Source of the DNA: Hyphomonadaceae bacterium
GTDB lineage: Bacteria; Pseudomonadota; Alphaproteobacteria; Caulobacterales; Aquidulcibacteraceae
Direction: 5' to 3'
NCBI GenBank assembly: GCA_022841905.1
Contig: JALHQO010000004.1
Location: forward strand, 186,001 to 250,000
DNA length: 64,000 nt
Part shown: in pieces, positions 7,314 to 16,673 of the stretch
Position numbering within the stretch: position 1 is the first letter of the stretch
Layout of the letters: every line of letters starts with the position of its first letter
Made by a program: the position numbers and the translations under genes
Notes under the pieces: model-generated
Seen by the model: the letters and a program-made list of their open reading frames with translations, nothing else
Database searches by the model: none
Told to the model about the DNA's origin: nothing

Positions 7314-8861
7314 ATGAATACGAGCAATGAGGCGGCACAGCCGAGAATCGGCTGGACTGACGTATCGCGCGTCCGCGCAGCCGATTTGCTTGCGATGTTA
7401 TGGGCGGAGCGCGCGCTGGTGGTGGGCGTCGGCGCCGCGATCTGCGCGCTTGGTCTGATCGCGGCGATCGCCGCGCCGCGTGCTTACACCGCGCGTACCG
7501 AGCTGCTGGTGCGCATGGGCGAGGAATATGTTTATCAGCCGACCGCCGCTGGCGGCGCCGGCGCGGGCGCGACGCCGGACATGCAAGCGGTTGTGAACGC
7601 CGAAATGCGGATGATCGGCTCAGGCGCGGTGGTGCGCCGCGCGATCGACGCGGTGGGCTTGATGACGCTCTATGCTGATATCGCGCGCGCGCCGGAATCG
7701 GATGCGCGAAAATTGGCGGCGGCTGAGCGCGCCTTTGCGCAGCACCTAACGGTCGAGACGGCGCCACAGACGCCTTCGATTGGGCTCTCTTTCGAACACC
7801 GCGATCCCGAAGTCGCCGCATTGGCGCTGAATGCGCTGGTGGATGGCTATCTTGAGCATCGCCGCGACGTGCTCGTTGGTGGTGAGTTCGAGGCGCTTAC
7901 GGCGGAAACGACAGATGCCAGCACCCGCGCAGCGACGGCCAGCGCTGCGTTGTCGGCATTTTTGACCGAGAACCAGATTGGCGACTTCGAGAGCGAATTG
8001 GCGGCGCTGGCGGCGCGTGCAGGCGATATTGAAACCCAATTGCTGGATGCGCAGGCGCGTCGGCGTGAAGCGGAAGCCCGGGGCGGCGCGCTGAGGGCGC
8101 GTTACGAGTCCGAGCCAGAGCAGATCGAGCTTTATTCGGAAAGCGACGCGCGGCGTGAACTGGTCGACGCGCAGATGGAGCGCGAACGGTTGCTGTCGCG
8201 CTATCAGGAAGACGCGATGCCGGTGCGCGAAGTTGATCGCCGGATTTCGCAGCTCCAGCAATTTCTAGCCGGGGGCGATCCGCCAAGCGTCACCCGGCGC
8301 GGGCCGAACCCGGTGCGCCAAGATATCGCTAGCCAGCTTTTCGCGGTTGAAGCCGAAGCGCGCGCGCAACGTGGCCGCGAGACGGCGCTGACGCAGCAGC
8401 GCGATGAGGTGCGCGCGCGGTTGCGCGCGATGCAAGCGTTGGAGCCGCGTTTCCGCGCTCTGTTGCGCGAACGCAGTATCGTCGAAACCAATGCCACCGC
8501 GATCGCCACGCGGGCCGAGGATGCGCGTACGCGCAGTCAGATGCTGGGCCGCGCCACGGACAACATCAGCCCGCTCGAACGCGCCGCCGTGCCGACGCAA
8601 GGCAAGAGCCTGCGCTGGCCGATCATGATCGTGACGCTGCTGATTGCCTTTATTGTGGCGGTTGCGGCGGGTTTGTCGCGCGGCTTGATGCGGCGCTCAT
8701 TCCCGACGCCGTCGAGTGCCGCGCGCGCGCTGAACACGCCGGTGTTGGCTGTAATGCCGCGTCAATCGCAGCCAAAAGCGGCGAAACCGCCCAAACCCGC
8801 AAAACCGCCGAAGCCAGCGAAGGGCAAGCCTGAGCTTGTGGTCGTGGAGGGCGGCGCATGA
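7314..8861 (+). CDS. hfsA: HfsA, Wzz/GumC-type polysaccharide chain-length and export protein
   Basis: This 515-residue inner-membrane protein is predicted to control holdfast polysaccharide length and connect to the HfsD channel. A Wzz domain with a transmembrane helix lies at about residues 35-55 and a second helix at about 435-458. Between them is a long periplasmic coiled-coil region rich in Ala, Glu and Arg. The C-terminus is cytoplasmic and has a K-P-P-K-P-A-K repeat. No kinase domain is fused; that part is the separate next gene, hfsB, whose start overlaps the stop by 4 bases. The ATG at 7314 has AGGAG at 7 bases, so the longer frame from 7182 is rejected. Confidence 0.87.
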   Translation: MNTSNEAAQPRIGWTDVSRVRAADLLAMLWAERALVVGVGAAICALGLIAAIAAPRAYTARTELLVRMGEEYVYQPTAAGGAGAGATPDMQAVVNAEMRMIGSGAVVRRAIDAVGLMTLYADIARAPESDARKLAAAERAFAQHLTVETAPQTPSIGLSFEHRDPEVAALALNALVDGYLEHRRDVLVGGEFEALTAETTDASTRAATASAALSAFLTENQIGDFESELAALAARAGDIETQLLDAQARRREAEARGGALRARYESEPEQIELYSESDARRELVDAQMERERLLSRYQEDAMPVREVDRRISQLQQFLAGGDPPSVTRRGPNPVRQDIASQLFAVEAEARAQRGRETALTQQRDEVRARLRAMQALEPRFRALLRERSIVETNATAIATRAEDARTRSQMLGRATDNISPLERAAVPTQGKSLRWPIMIVTLLIAFIVAVAAGLSRGLMRRSFPTPSSAARALNTPVLAVMPRQSQPKAAKPPKPAKPPKPAKGKPELVVVEGGA

Positions 8862-9538
8862 GCAAGCCGAATTTCTCTGTCGAGGGCATTCTCGATGCGC
8901 TGGCGATGCAGCCCGGTCGTGGCGAAGGCCGCGCGATCATGTTTGTCTCTGGCCGGCGCGGAACCGGCGTGACGACGCTGGCGCATGCGGTGACGCAAGC
9001 CGCAGGCGCGCGCGCGATTTATGCGATCGATCTCGATCTCAAGCGTAACGCTCTGGCGCGGGCGCTTGCAGGCGGCGCGCGGCTTGGCCCGCGCCAAGAT
9101 GGCCGCATTGCTGGGCAGACGTTTTACAGCGTGCGCGGCGCGCATGGCGTGCTGATGCAAGAGAACAAACCTGCGTTTTCCTATCACCAAGTCGTCGGGA
9201 CGCGTGTGTTTGCCGGCGTGTTCGATGCGAAAGCATTGCCGCAAGGCGGGCGCGTCGTGGTGTCCTCAGCGCCGCATTATTGGGATGCTGTGCGGCTGAG
9301 CGGTGCGATGGCCGTGGTGGATGCGCCGTCGCTCGATCGCAGCCAGATTGCTCTACGGGTGGCGCGGAACATGGATGGCGTCGTGTTGGTGGTTGGCGGT
9401 GAGCCGGGCGACGCGCCGGCGGCGACGGCTGCGAAAGATGCGCTGACGGCGGCGGGCGCCAATGTGATGGGGCTTGTTTATGCGGGCGCGAGCGCGCCAG
9501 TGATCGCGATCGACCGGCTGTTGCGTCAGGCCGGCTGA
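8858..9538 (+). CDS. hfsB: HfsB, BY-kinase-like P-loop protein with degenerate Walker A
   Basis: This 226-residue cytoplasmic protein is related to the CpsD/Wzc kinase domain that pairs with Wzz-type proteins. The P-loop position reads S-G-R-R-G-T-G-V-T-T (residues 31-40), with Val38 where the catalytic Walker A Lys is expected. The later V-V-D-A-P-S-L-D block resembles Walker B. The C-terminus L-L-R-Q-A-G lacks the usual tyrosine cluster. It therefore looks like a pseudo-kinase partner of HfsA and not an active tyrosine autokinase. It is translationally coupled to hfsA (ATGA overlap) and converges on the glycosyltransferase gene behind it. Confidence 0.82.
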   Translation: MSKPNFSVEGILDALAMQPGRGEGRAIMFVSGRRGTGVTTLAHAVTQAAGARAIYAIDLDLKRNALARALAGGARLGPRQDGRIAGQTFYSVRGAHGVLMQENKPAFSYHQVVGTRVFAGVFDAKALPQGGRVVVSSAPHYWDAVRLSGAMAVVDAPSLDRSQIALRVARNMDGVVLVVGGEPGDAPAATAAKDALTAAGANVMGLVYAGASAPVIAIDRLLRQAG

Positions 9539-10434
9539 CGCGCGAGCGCTTCACCGTAGAAGCGCTGCTCCATGAACCAGAACACTTTGCCAGCCCCGCG
9601 CGCGGCGCGGTCGAGCAGCATGAGCGCGCGTGGGGTCGATCCGGCAATCACGATCGCGCTGGCGGCGGCGTAGGTCACCGCCTGCGCTGCGCCGATCGCC
9701 ATGTGGCGCAACAGTGCGGCGTGGTTGTGCGCGGCCCAAGCCAGTTCGCAGGGCCCTTGGCCGTAGGCAAACGCGCGCTTCAGTCCATGCGCGAAGCGCG
9801 TGCGCTCGGGGCCGAGATGTTCGATCACCCAAGCGTCGGCGGCCCAAGCGAACGACGCGCCCGCTTCGGCCCATGAGGCGAAGAGCTTGTCGTCTTCGCC
9901 GCCAGTTTGGTTGGCGCGGACGTCGAACGGCGCCTCTTCCTCGAACATGGCGCGCGGCTGCAACGAGTTGCCGATGCCATATGCCCGCGGGCTCGCGCCG
10001 CTGAGAGCCGGACCTTGGCGCGAATAGAGCGTTTCGTAGAAGCTCATGTGATCATCGTCGGACTGCGCGCGTGCGCGTACCGGACCGAACACGCTTTGGG
10101 CGCCAGTTTGCTGACGCACGGCGATCAAAGCTGCGAGCCAGTGCGGCGGCGCTTCTTCGTCGTCGTCTAGCCAAGCGACCAATTTTCCCGTCGCGAGCTT
10201 CAACGCGGCGTTGCGCGCGCGCGCGACGCCCGGCTTCGGCTCGTGCGTCCAGCGGAATGGGATCGCGGTCTCCTCGGCGAATTGCTTGAACACTCCGAGC
10301 GCCGAACCTTCCGGCGAGTTGTCGATCGCCACGATCTCGAAATGCGTGATGCCGATCTGGCCGGCAACGCTGCGCGCGGCGCGTAAGAAGGATGCCGGGC
10401 GGCGAAAAGTGGGGATGACGACGGATAGGATCAT
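9526..10434 (-). CDS. family-2 glycosyltransferase of the holdfast locus (HfsL-like position)
   Basis: This 302-residue GT-A fold enzyme begins M-I-L-S-V-V-I-P-T-F, with V-A-I-D-N-S and the D-D-D metal/nucleotide-binding motif at residues 90-92. A G-G-E-D-D-K block (about 190) acts as the acceptor-side motif in GT2 enzymes. It should add a sugar to the lipid-linked holdfast repeat unit in the cytoplasm. It is the last gene of the hfsEFGH run: its ATG overlaps the deacetylase stop by 4 bases and its 3' end overlaps hfsB by 13 bases. HfsL, a second GT2 known in Caulobacterales holdfast synthesis, is a reasonable candidate, but I cannot separate paralogues without alignment. Confidence 0.85.
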   Translation of the reverse strand: MILSVVIPTFRRPASFLRAARSVAGQIGITHFEIVAIDNSPEGSALGVFKQFAEETAIPFRWTHEPKPGVARARNAALKLATGKLVAWLDDDEEAPPHWLAALIAVRQQTGAQSVFGPVRARAQSDDDHMSFYETLYSRQGPALSGASPRAYGIGNSLQPRAMFEEEAPFDVRANQTGGEDDKLFASWAEAGASFAWAADAWVIEHLGPERTRFAHGLKRAFAYGQGPCELAWAAHNHAALLRHMAIGAAQAVTYAAASAIVIAGSTPRALMLLDRAARGAGKVFWFMEQRFYGEALARQPA

Positions 10435-11192
10435 GGCAGCCTCCGTTCGAGAGCGGCAGTGACGGGCAACACGATGAAGCCCAGCGCGTGAGCCTGCTTC
10501 AACAGCGCGTCGAGGTCCTGACCGCGTGTGCCCCATGGCGAGGGCGCTTCGGCGATGTCGTGCGTGAACGCGATCACCCAGCCTTTGCGCTTGGCGGCAC
10601 GCTTCAGGGCGCCGTTCATGCGCGCCCGCCAGCCTTCACCGAACAGCGCGTGCGCGCGCAGCTGGGCGAGATCGACGCGGCCGACATTGACGCCCGGGAG
10701 CACGCCGCGCGCGCTGTAAAAGCGCGGCGGCAGGCCTTTTTTCAGAGTGTAGGTGGTTTCGCCGTACGGGTAGGCCAAGCTGCGCGCCGGCTCGCGCGCA
10801 CCCATTTCGTTCAGCGTGTCGCGGTTCTTAGCGAAGCTGCGCAACGACTCGAATGTCGGCCGGCGCGCGCAATCAGCGTGCTCAAACGTGTGGCATCCGA
10901 TTTCGTGGCCCGCATTGAGCAGGCGTGTGATGTCAGGGGCGCTGAAGTTGCGGCCGCACGGGCCGTCCGTGGCCGCCATGCCGGCGGCGGCGTAAAACGT
11001 GCCGCGCGCGCCGTGCGCTTCGAGGATGCGCGCGCCCTCTTCACATGCGCTGACGGGGAAGTCGTCGAAGCAGATTGAGAGCAGCGGTTGTTCGAACTGG
11101 AGTTTAGCCGGACGCGCGGCGCGCCATTGTGTGGCGCGACGGCGGACCTTGCTCAGCGCATCGCGCGGCGGCGTGTAAGCAAAGACACTCAT
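10431..11192 (-). CDS. hfsH: HfsH, polysaccharide deacetylase
   Basis: This 253-residue NodB-homology enzyme is predicted to remove N-acetyl groups from holdfast N-acetylglucosamine, which in Caulobacter is needed for cohesion and adhesion. Motif 1 is C-F-D-D-F (Asp43, Asp44), and motif 2 is C-H-T-F-E-H near residue 95 with the two metal-binding histidines. Y-P-Y-G-E and a C-terminal F-T-H-D-I complete the set. No signal peptide is seen, consistent with a cytoplasmic HfsH. The start at 11192 (M-S-V-F-A-Y) overlaps the upstream glycosyltransferase stop by 4 bases, so the longer frame is rejected. Confidence 0.88.
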   Translation of the reverse strand: MSVFAYTPPRDALSKVRRRATQWRAARPAKLQFEQPLLSICFDDFPVSACEEGARILEAHGARGTFYAAAGMAATDGPCGRNFSAPDITRLLNAGHEIGCHTFEHADCARRPTFESLRSFAKNRDTLNEMGAREPARSLAYPYGETTYTLKKGLPPRFYSARGVLPGVNVGRVDLAQLRAHALFGEGWRARMNGALKRAAKRKGWVIAFTHDIAEAPSPWGTRGQDLDALLKQAHALGFIVLPVTAALERRLP

Positions 11193-12118
11193 GCGAGGTG
11201 CTCGGCATAGTGAGCGGCGCGATAGAGCTTCAGCGCGGCGCGGCGGAGCGGCATAGGTGCGGCGCCCAGCGGATCGCGCGCGAGCCACGCGCACGCTTGC
11301 GCAAGGTGCGGACGCAGCGGCGTAAGCTGCAGTGCGCGGGCAGTGCCATGGGCGGCGAAGCGTTTGGCGGCGCGTGGATGTTTGGCGGCGAGGCGCGCGA
11401 AGTTTGGGCCTGCCTCGGCGCTTTTGCGCAGCAAAGTTGCGGCGTTGTCGAGCCCGGCGTGGGTGGCGGGATTATCGACGTGCAGAATTTCGGTGTCGCG
11501 CGCGGCGGTCAGCGCCCAATCGGTGTCTTCGAAGCCCCAGCCTGTGAAGCCGTCGTCGAACGGGTGCGCGTCGAGGAAGGCGCGGCGGACGAGCAGGTTT
11601 GCGGAGGCTGTCGATTGCGCCGGCGCAAGTTCGCGTACTTCCAAGCTGCGGCAGTCGGAGGCGGCGAAGAGGTTGTGATGAAGCGCGGTGCCGCGCGTGC
11701 GTTGAGCGTGGCGGAGGGAGAGGCCGCCGAAGGCGACGTCTGGCTGTTGGCAACGGGTGACCGAGAGCCAGTGCAGCAGGAAGGTCGGGCGATCCGGCAG
11801 CATGTCGGCGTCGAGGAAGAGCACGTACTGGCCGCGTGCATCGGCAATCAGGTGGTTACGCGCGGCGGCGCGGCCCTCGTTGCGTTCGCGCACGATGATG
11901 CGGACAGGTGCGCTCAATGCGCCCGCCGCCTTCACGACGCGCGCGAGCAGGTCGATATCGGCGGAGCCGTCGTCAAGCAGAACAAACTCCACGCCAGCGG
12001 GCGCGTTGGCCATGCGCGCGAGCATCGCTGACGGATCGTCGCGATGAAACGGCGTCAGAACGCTAAGCTGTGGCGCTGCGATTGGCGGGCCGAACGTGAT
12101 GATGCGCTCACGCGACAT
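11189..12118 (-). CDS. hfsG: HfsG, family-2 glycosyltransferase
   Basis: This 309-residue GT2 enzyme is predicted to extend the holdfast repeat unit on undecaprenyl diphosphate. The N-terminal domain has L-S-V-L-T-P-F, L-L-D-D-G-S-A-D and L-D-A-D-M (Asp103, Asp105). G-W-G-F-E-D-T-D-W follows near residue 205, the acceptor/base motif of this class. The ATG at 12118 begins M-S-R-E-R-I and overlaps the flippase stop by 11 bases. The longer frame to 12226 lies wholly inside the flippase gene and is rejected. Order and family match hfsG in the Caulobacter hfsEFGH operon. Confidence 0.87.
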   Translation of the reverse strand: MSRERIITFGPPIAAPQLSVLTPFHRDDPSAMLARMANAPAGVEFVLLDDGSADIDLLARVVKAAGALSAPVRIIVRERNEGRAAARNHLIADARGQYVLFLDADMLPDRPTFLLHWLSVTRCQQPDVAFGGLSLRHAQRTRGTALHHNLFAASDCRSLEVRELAPAQSTASANLLVRRAFLDAHPFDDGFTGWGFEDTDWALTAARDTEILHVDNPATHAGLDNAATLLRKSAEAGPNFARLAAKHPRAAKRFAAHGTARALQLTPLRPHLAQACAWLARDPLGAAPMPLRRAALKLYRAAHYAEHLA

Positions 12119-13571
12119 GGGATGGCTCCTGTGCACGCGGTGCGAGTTTGGCGATGAGGCTGGTAAGGCGAGCGCGCATGCCGAAGACGTCAAGCGCGAC
12201 GCACGCGAAGCCGTAAGAGAGCGCACCGACGCTCGCCTTCGCGATGAGGGCGGCGATGCCGGTCATTGCAGGCAGGCAGAGCACTGCGGCGGCCATCAGC
12301 GCTGTGGCAGTAGTGATGCGCGCGAGTTCGCCGAGCGGCATTGGCAGCGCGAAGAGGCGGCGTCCGAAAGCGCCGAGCAGAACGCTGCCGCAGATCGCGC
12401 CTGTTGCGCCGGCGATTGCAGCGCCGGCTGCGCCCATTGGTGCTGCGAGCATCAGCGTGAGTGCGATCTGGACGACGCCCGGCGCGATCATGATGAGCGC
12501 GCGCCGGCCGGTGCGGCGCGTGAGCTGAAACGCTTCCGACAAATAATAGAGATTGAAGCCGGCAAAGACGCCGCCGAGCGCGAGCCACGGCATCGCGGCG
12601 GCGGCGCCGGCGCTGAGCGCTTCGCCGACGAGCAGAGCCGCGAGCGGTTGGCTGACGAGCGCGAGGCCGACAGCGGCGGGCAGAGCAAGCGCGGCCAGCA
12701 GCGTGAAACTCTTTGCAGCAACTTCGCGTGCGGCTTCTGTGCCGCGATCTTCGAATGCTGCGAGCAGGAGCGGTGCAAAGGCGGCGCCTGTGCCGATGAA
12801 CACCAGATCGAGCGGGCGTGCGAGGCCGAAGGCGGCGGCGAAGGCGCCGAGCTCAGCGACGCCGGCTTGGTGCGCGAGGATGAAGCGGGCGATGGTTTGG
12901 ACGCCGAGATCGAGCGCGAGCGCTAGCGCCAGCGGCGCGCCGTAAGACGCATAAGTGGTGGCGCGGTTGAGCGACGGCGCGCCGCCTTTGGCGCGGGTGA
13001 TGAGACGCGGCGCGTCGATCAGGGCGATGATGGCGCCAGCGAGCAGGAGGCCCGCGAACGGCGCGGCGGCGCCGAGGTCGAAGCGCGTCAGCAATGCAAC
13101 GCCCGCGGCAAATCCGACGGCGAGATAGGCGGTCTCGAGCGCGGCGTAGCGGCCGATATCGAACGCGGCTCGTTCGCTTTCGCGAGTGATGCGGGTGAGG
13201 AAGCGGAAGACGGCGGCGCCGGCGGCAAACGCAGAAAGTGCGGCCACGTCTTCGCGTACGCCGACGAAAGCCAGCAAGGCGCCGGTCGCGACCAGGACGA
13301 TGGCGCCGAGGGCGAATGCGAGCGCGATCAGTGTGGCGAAGTGGTCGGCGAGGCGTTTTTCGGCGCGGGCGGCGGAGAAGAAGCGGAAGGCCGCCGCTTC
13401 AGCCCAGGTGAAGAGCAACGTGTGCGCCAGCATCGAGGCCGAGAGCGCCAGCGCATAGCGGCCGAATTCCTCGGGGCTCATCAGGCGCGTAAATGCGGCG
13501 ATCGCGCCAAGCCCGACGAGGGCTTGGGCGATCTGCAATGGCGCGAGGCTGAGGGCGCGCGTCAGCTTCAC
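12108..13571 (-). CDS. hfsF: HfsF, polysaccharide flippase
   Basis: This 487-residue integral membrane protein of the Wzx/MOP superfamily is predicted to flip the lipid-linked holdfast repeat unit across the inner membrane. About 12-14 hydrophobic helices run the full length. The N-terminus carries L-S-L-A-P-L-Q-I-A-Q-A-L-V-G-L-G and T-R-L-M-S-P-E-E-F-G-R-Y, the usual MOP flippase start. It is Ala-rich, as expected at this GC content. Its start overlaps the hfsE stop by 4 bases. Confidence 0.88.
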   Translation of the reverse strand: MKLTRALSLAPLQIAQALVGLGAIAAFTRLMSPEEFGRYALALSASMLAHTLLFTWAEAAAFRFFSAARAEKRLADHFATLIALAFALGAIVLVATGALLAFVGVREDVAALSAFAAGAAVFRFLTRITRESERAAFDIGRYAALETAYLAVGFAAGVALLTRFDLGAAAPFAGLLLAGAIIALIDAPRLITRAKGGAPSLNRATTYASYGAPLALALALDLGVQTIARFILAHQAGVAELGAFAAAFGLARPLDLVFIGTGAAFAPLLLAAFEDRGTEAAREVAAKSFTLLAALALPAAVGLALVSQPLAALLVGEALSAGAAAAMPWLALGGVFAGFNLYYLSEAFQLTRRTGRRALIMIAPGVVQIALTLMLAAPMGAAGAAIAGATGAICGSVLLGAFGRRLFALPMPLGELARITTATALMAAAVLCLPAMTGIAALIAKASVGALSYGFACVALDVFGMRARLTSLIAKLAPRAQEPSHVA

Positions 13572-15226
13572 CGCGTCGCCTTATCGTCGCCTAGGAGCAC
13601 CGGCGCGCTGCGCATGAGGATTTGCAGATCGAGCCAGAGCGAGGCGCGCGATACGTATTCGAGATCAAGCTTCAAACGGCGGCGCACGGCGGCGGGTGTT
13701 TCAACCGGGCCGCGCGAGCCGTTGATCTGCGCCCAACCGGTGATGCCCGGCTTGACGCGATGGCGGTGCGCGTATTCCGCGACGATGTTTTGCAAATCGC
13801 GCTCGGCCGCCTTCATGCCGACAGCGTGCGGGCGCGGGCCGACAAGGCTCATCTCTCCGCGCAGCACGTTATAGAGCTGCGGCAGTTCGTCGAGGCTGGT
13901 GTGGCGCAGCCAGGCGCCGAGGCGGGTGACGCGCGGATCGTTGGCGACGACTTGGCTCAACGGCGCGTCCGGTGCGTGATGCATGGTGCGGAATTTGAGT
14001 ACCGTGATGATGCGATTGTTGAAGCCGTGGCGGCGCTGGCGGTAGAGCACGGGGCCTTTGCTATCGAGCTTGATCGCGGCGGCGATGAGCAGCATGGGCA
14101 ACGCGAAGACAAGTGCGAGGCCGGCGCCGATGATCACGTCCTGGGCGCGCTTGACCATGGCGCGGCGGTGATTGCGCGGACGGCCCGAAACGCAGGCAAC
14201 TGCGTGGCCAGTCAGACGATCGACGCGGGCGCCGCGTACGTTCAGCGTTTCATAGTCGAGCAGCAGATCGACGCGGTTCGGCGCGACGCGCAGGCGCTCG
14301 ATGATGTGCTTGACGCGGCCCTCGGCTTTTTGCGTCACGGTGATGACGATGCGATCGACGTGCGGGAGGTCCTCCCAGGCCAGCAGCGCATCGATGTTGC
14401 CGCCGACCGGCGTGTCGCCGATGCGGTAGGGCGAGCGCGAGAGCCGGTCATCGACAATGGCGAGCACGCGCGCTTCGCCGGTCTTGGCGGCGCGCTTGGC
14501 CATGCGCTCGGCAGCTTCGGTGGCGCCGACGAGAACGATAGTTTCTGAGAAGATGCCGGCGCGGTGCGCGGCGCGGATCCAGACGGCGAGTGCTGCGTGA
14601 ATGCCGGCAAGGATGATCGCCGTCACTGGGATGATGGCGCAGAGTGCCGCGGCGGAGCGGGCGTCGGGCGCCAGCAGGGCGCTTGCGCCGAGCGCAAGGA
14701 TGACGCCCAACGCCAAGCCGCCAATGCCGCGCTCGGCTTTGACGCGGGCCGGGCTGACGCGGTAGGCTTCGGTCAACCAAAGGCCAACCTTTAGTCCGCC
14801 TGCTGTGAGGAGGAAACCAAGAGCCGCGCTGATCGAAAGATCGGCGATGCCGAAGCCCGCGCCCCAAAGCGCCGCCAATTGCGCCGTGACCACGACCGCG
14901 AGCCAGTCGATCGCCTGGATCAGACGGATCGGGGCGGTGGGATCGATGTGGGCGCCGCGTTTACCAGTCGTGGGAAAGGCGAAGGCGGCGCGGACGTCGT
15001 TTGCCGGGGTGATTTCGGCATCGGCTTCGACGAGGTAGGGCTCTTCGGCCGAGGGCGTCCAAAGGCGCTCGTCGTTGCCGTTTACCAAAAGCCCAAAGAG
15101 GCCGAACTGGCCGGCGAGCGCCGCCATGGCCTGGGCTTCGTCATGGATTGTGGAGGAAGGGGCCGCCGGGACCGGCGCCGCCTGCTCCAATTCGGCGCCG
15201 ACGAGCTGCAATGCAGGCTTCGACAT
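13568..15226 (-). CDS. hfsE: HfsE, undecaprenyl-phosphate sugar-phosphate transferase
   Basis: This 552-residue polyprenyl-phosphate glycosyl-1-phosphate transferase (WcaJ/PssY family) starts holdfast repeat-unit synthesis. It has an N-terminal extension of about 110 residues, four transmembrane helices and a Rossmann-like middle domain. The C-terminal catalytic domain begins K-R-A-Q-D-V-I with one helix, then K-F-R-T-M, T-S-L-D-E-L-P-Q-L-Y-N-V and M-S-L-V-G-P-R-P. It is the first gene of the five-gene hfsEFGH-GT2 run. Redundant family members exist in Caulobacter (PssY, PssZ), so the name rests on locus context. Confidence 0.9.
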   Translation of the reverse strand: MSKPALQLVGAELEQAAPVPAAPSSTIHDEAQAMAALAGQFGLFGLLVNGNDERLWTPSAEEPYLVEADAEITPANDVRAAFAFPTTGKRGAHIDPTAPIRLIQAIDWLAVVVTAQLAALWGAGFGIADLSISAALGFLLTAGGLKVGLWLTEAYRVSPARVKAERGIGGLALGVILALGASALLAPDARSAAALCAIIPVTAIILAGIHAALAVWIRAAHRAGIFSETIVLVGATEAAERMAKRAAKTGEARVLAIVDDRLSRSPYRIGDTPVGGNIDALLAWEDLPHVDRIVITVTQKAEGRVKHIIERLRVAPNRVDLLLDYETLNVRGARVDRLTGHAVACVSGRPRNHRRAMVKRAQDVIIGAGLALVFALPMLLIAAAIKLDSKGPVLYRQRRHGFNNRIITVLKFRTMHHAPDAPLSQVVANDPRVTRLGAWLRHTSLDELPQLYNVLRGEMSLVGPRPHAVGMKAAERDLQNIVAEYAHRHRVKPGITGWAQINGSRGPVETPAAVRRRLKLDLEYVSRASLWLDLQILMRSAPVLLGDDKATR

Positions 15227-15356
15227 GGAAAATTCGCCCCTCGCACTAAGTTCTTGAGGCGGGCTCGCGCAAAGCCCGCGCCAGTTAACCAGGGCGAGCG
15301 CGAGAGAATGCGCCCTTGCGGGGGTTGCCCCGGTAAGGCTAAGCGAGGGCCCTGCC

Positions 15357-15447
15357 GGAGACGTGGCCGAGTGGCTTAAGGCGGCGCCTTGCTAAGGCGT
15401 TGTACTCTAACCGGGTACCCAGGGTTCGAATCCCTGCGTCTCCGCCA
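15357..15447 (+). tRNA. tRNA-Ser (anticodon GCU)
   Basis: The acceptor stem GGAGACG pairs perfectly with CGTCTCC (15437-15443). A GGTTCGAATCC T-arm, a long variable arm and an encoded CCA end complete a 91-base class II tRNA. The anticodon loop TTGCTAA gives anticodon GCU, reading serine AGC and AGU codons. Confidence 0.97.
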
Positions 15448-15509
15448 GGTTATTCATGAAGCCCCAGCGACCATCGGCGGGGCTGACGGGCCGGGGCCTT
15501 TGCGGTTAA

Positions 15510-16592
<1,083 letters not shown>

Positions 16593-16673
16593 TTCGTTTG
16601 CGATCAGCGACGCGTGCGACCCATGGACCGTCGCGTCTAACACCGTATAAGTGGCGAAAACTTGGGGAACAGC

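Noticed and set aside
12096..12926. 276-residue Arg/Glu/Ala-rich plus-strand frame
   Set aside because: It lies antisense to the flippase gene and has composition typical of a shadow frame.
15357..15447. tRNA-Ser as an integration site of a mobile element
   Set aside because: No integrase or direct repeat of the tRNA end is seen within the flanking sequence.
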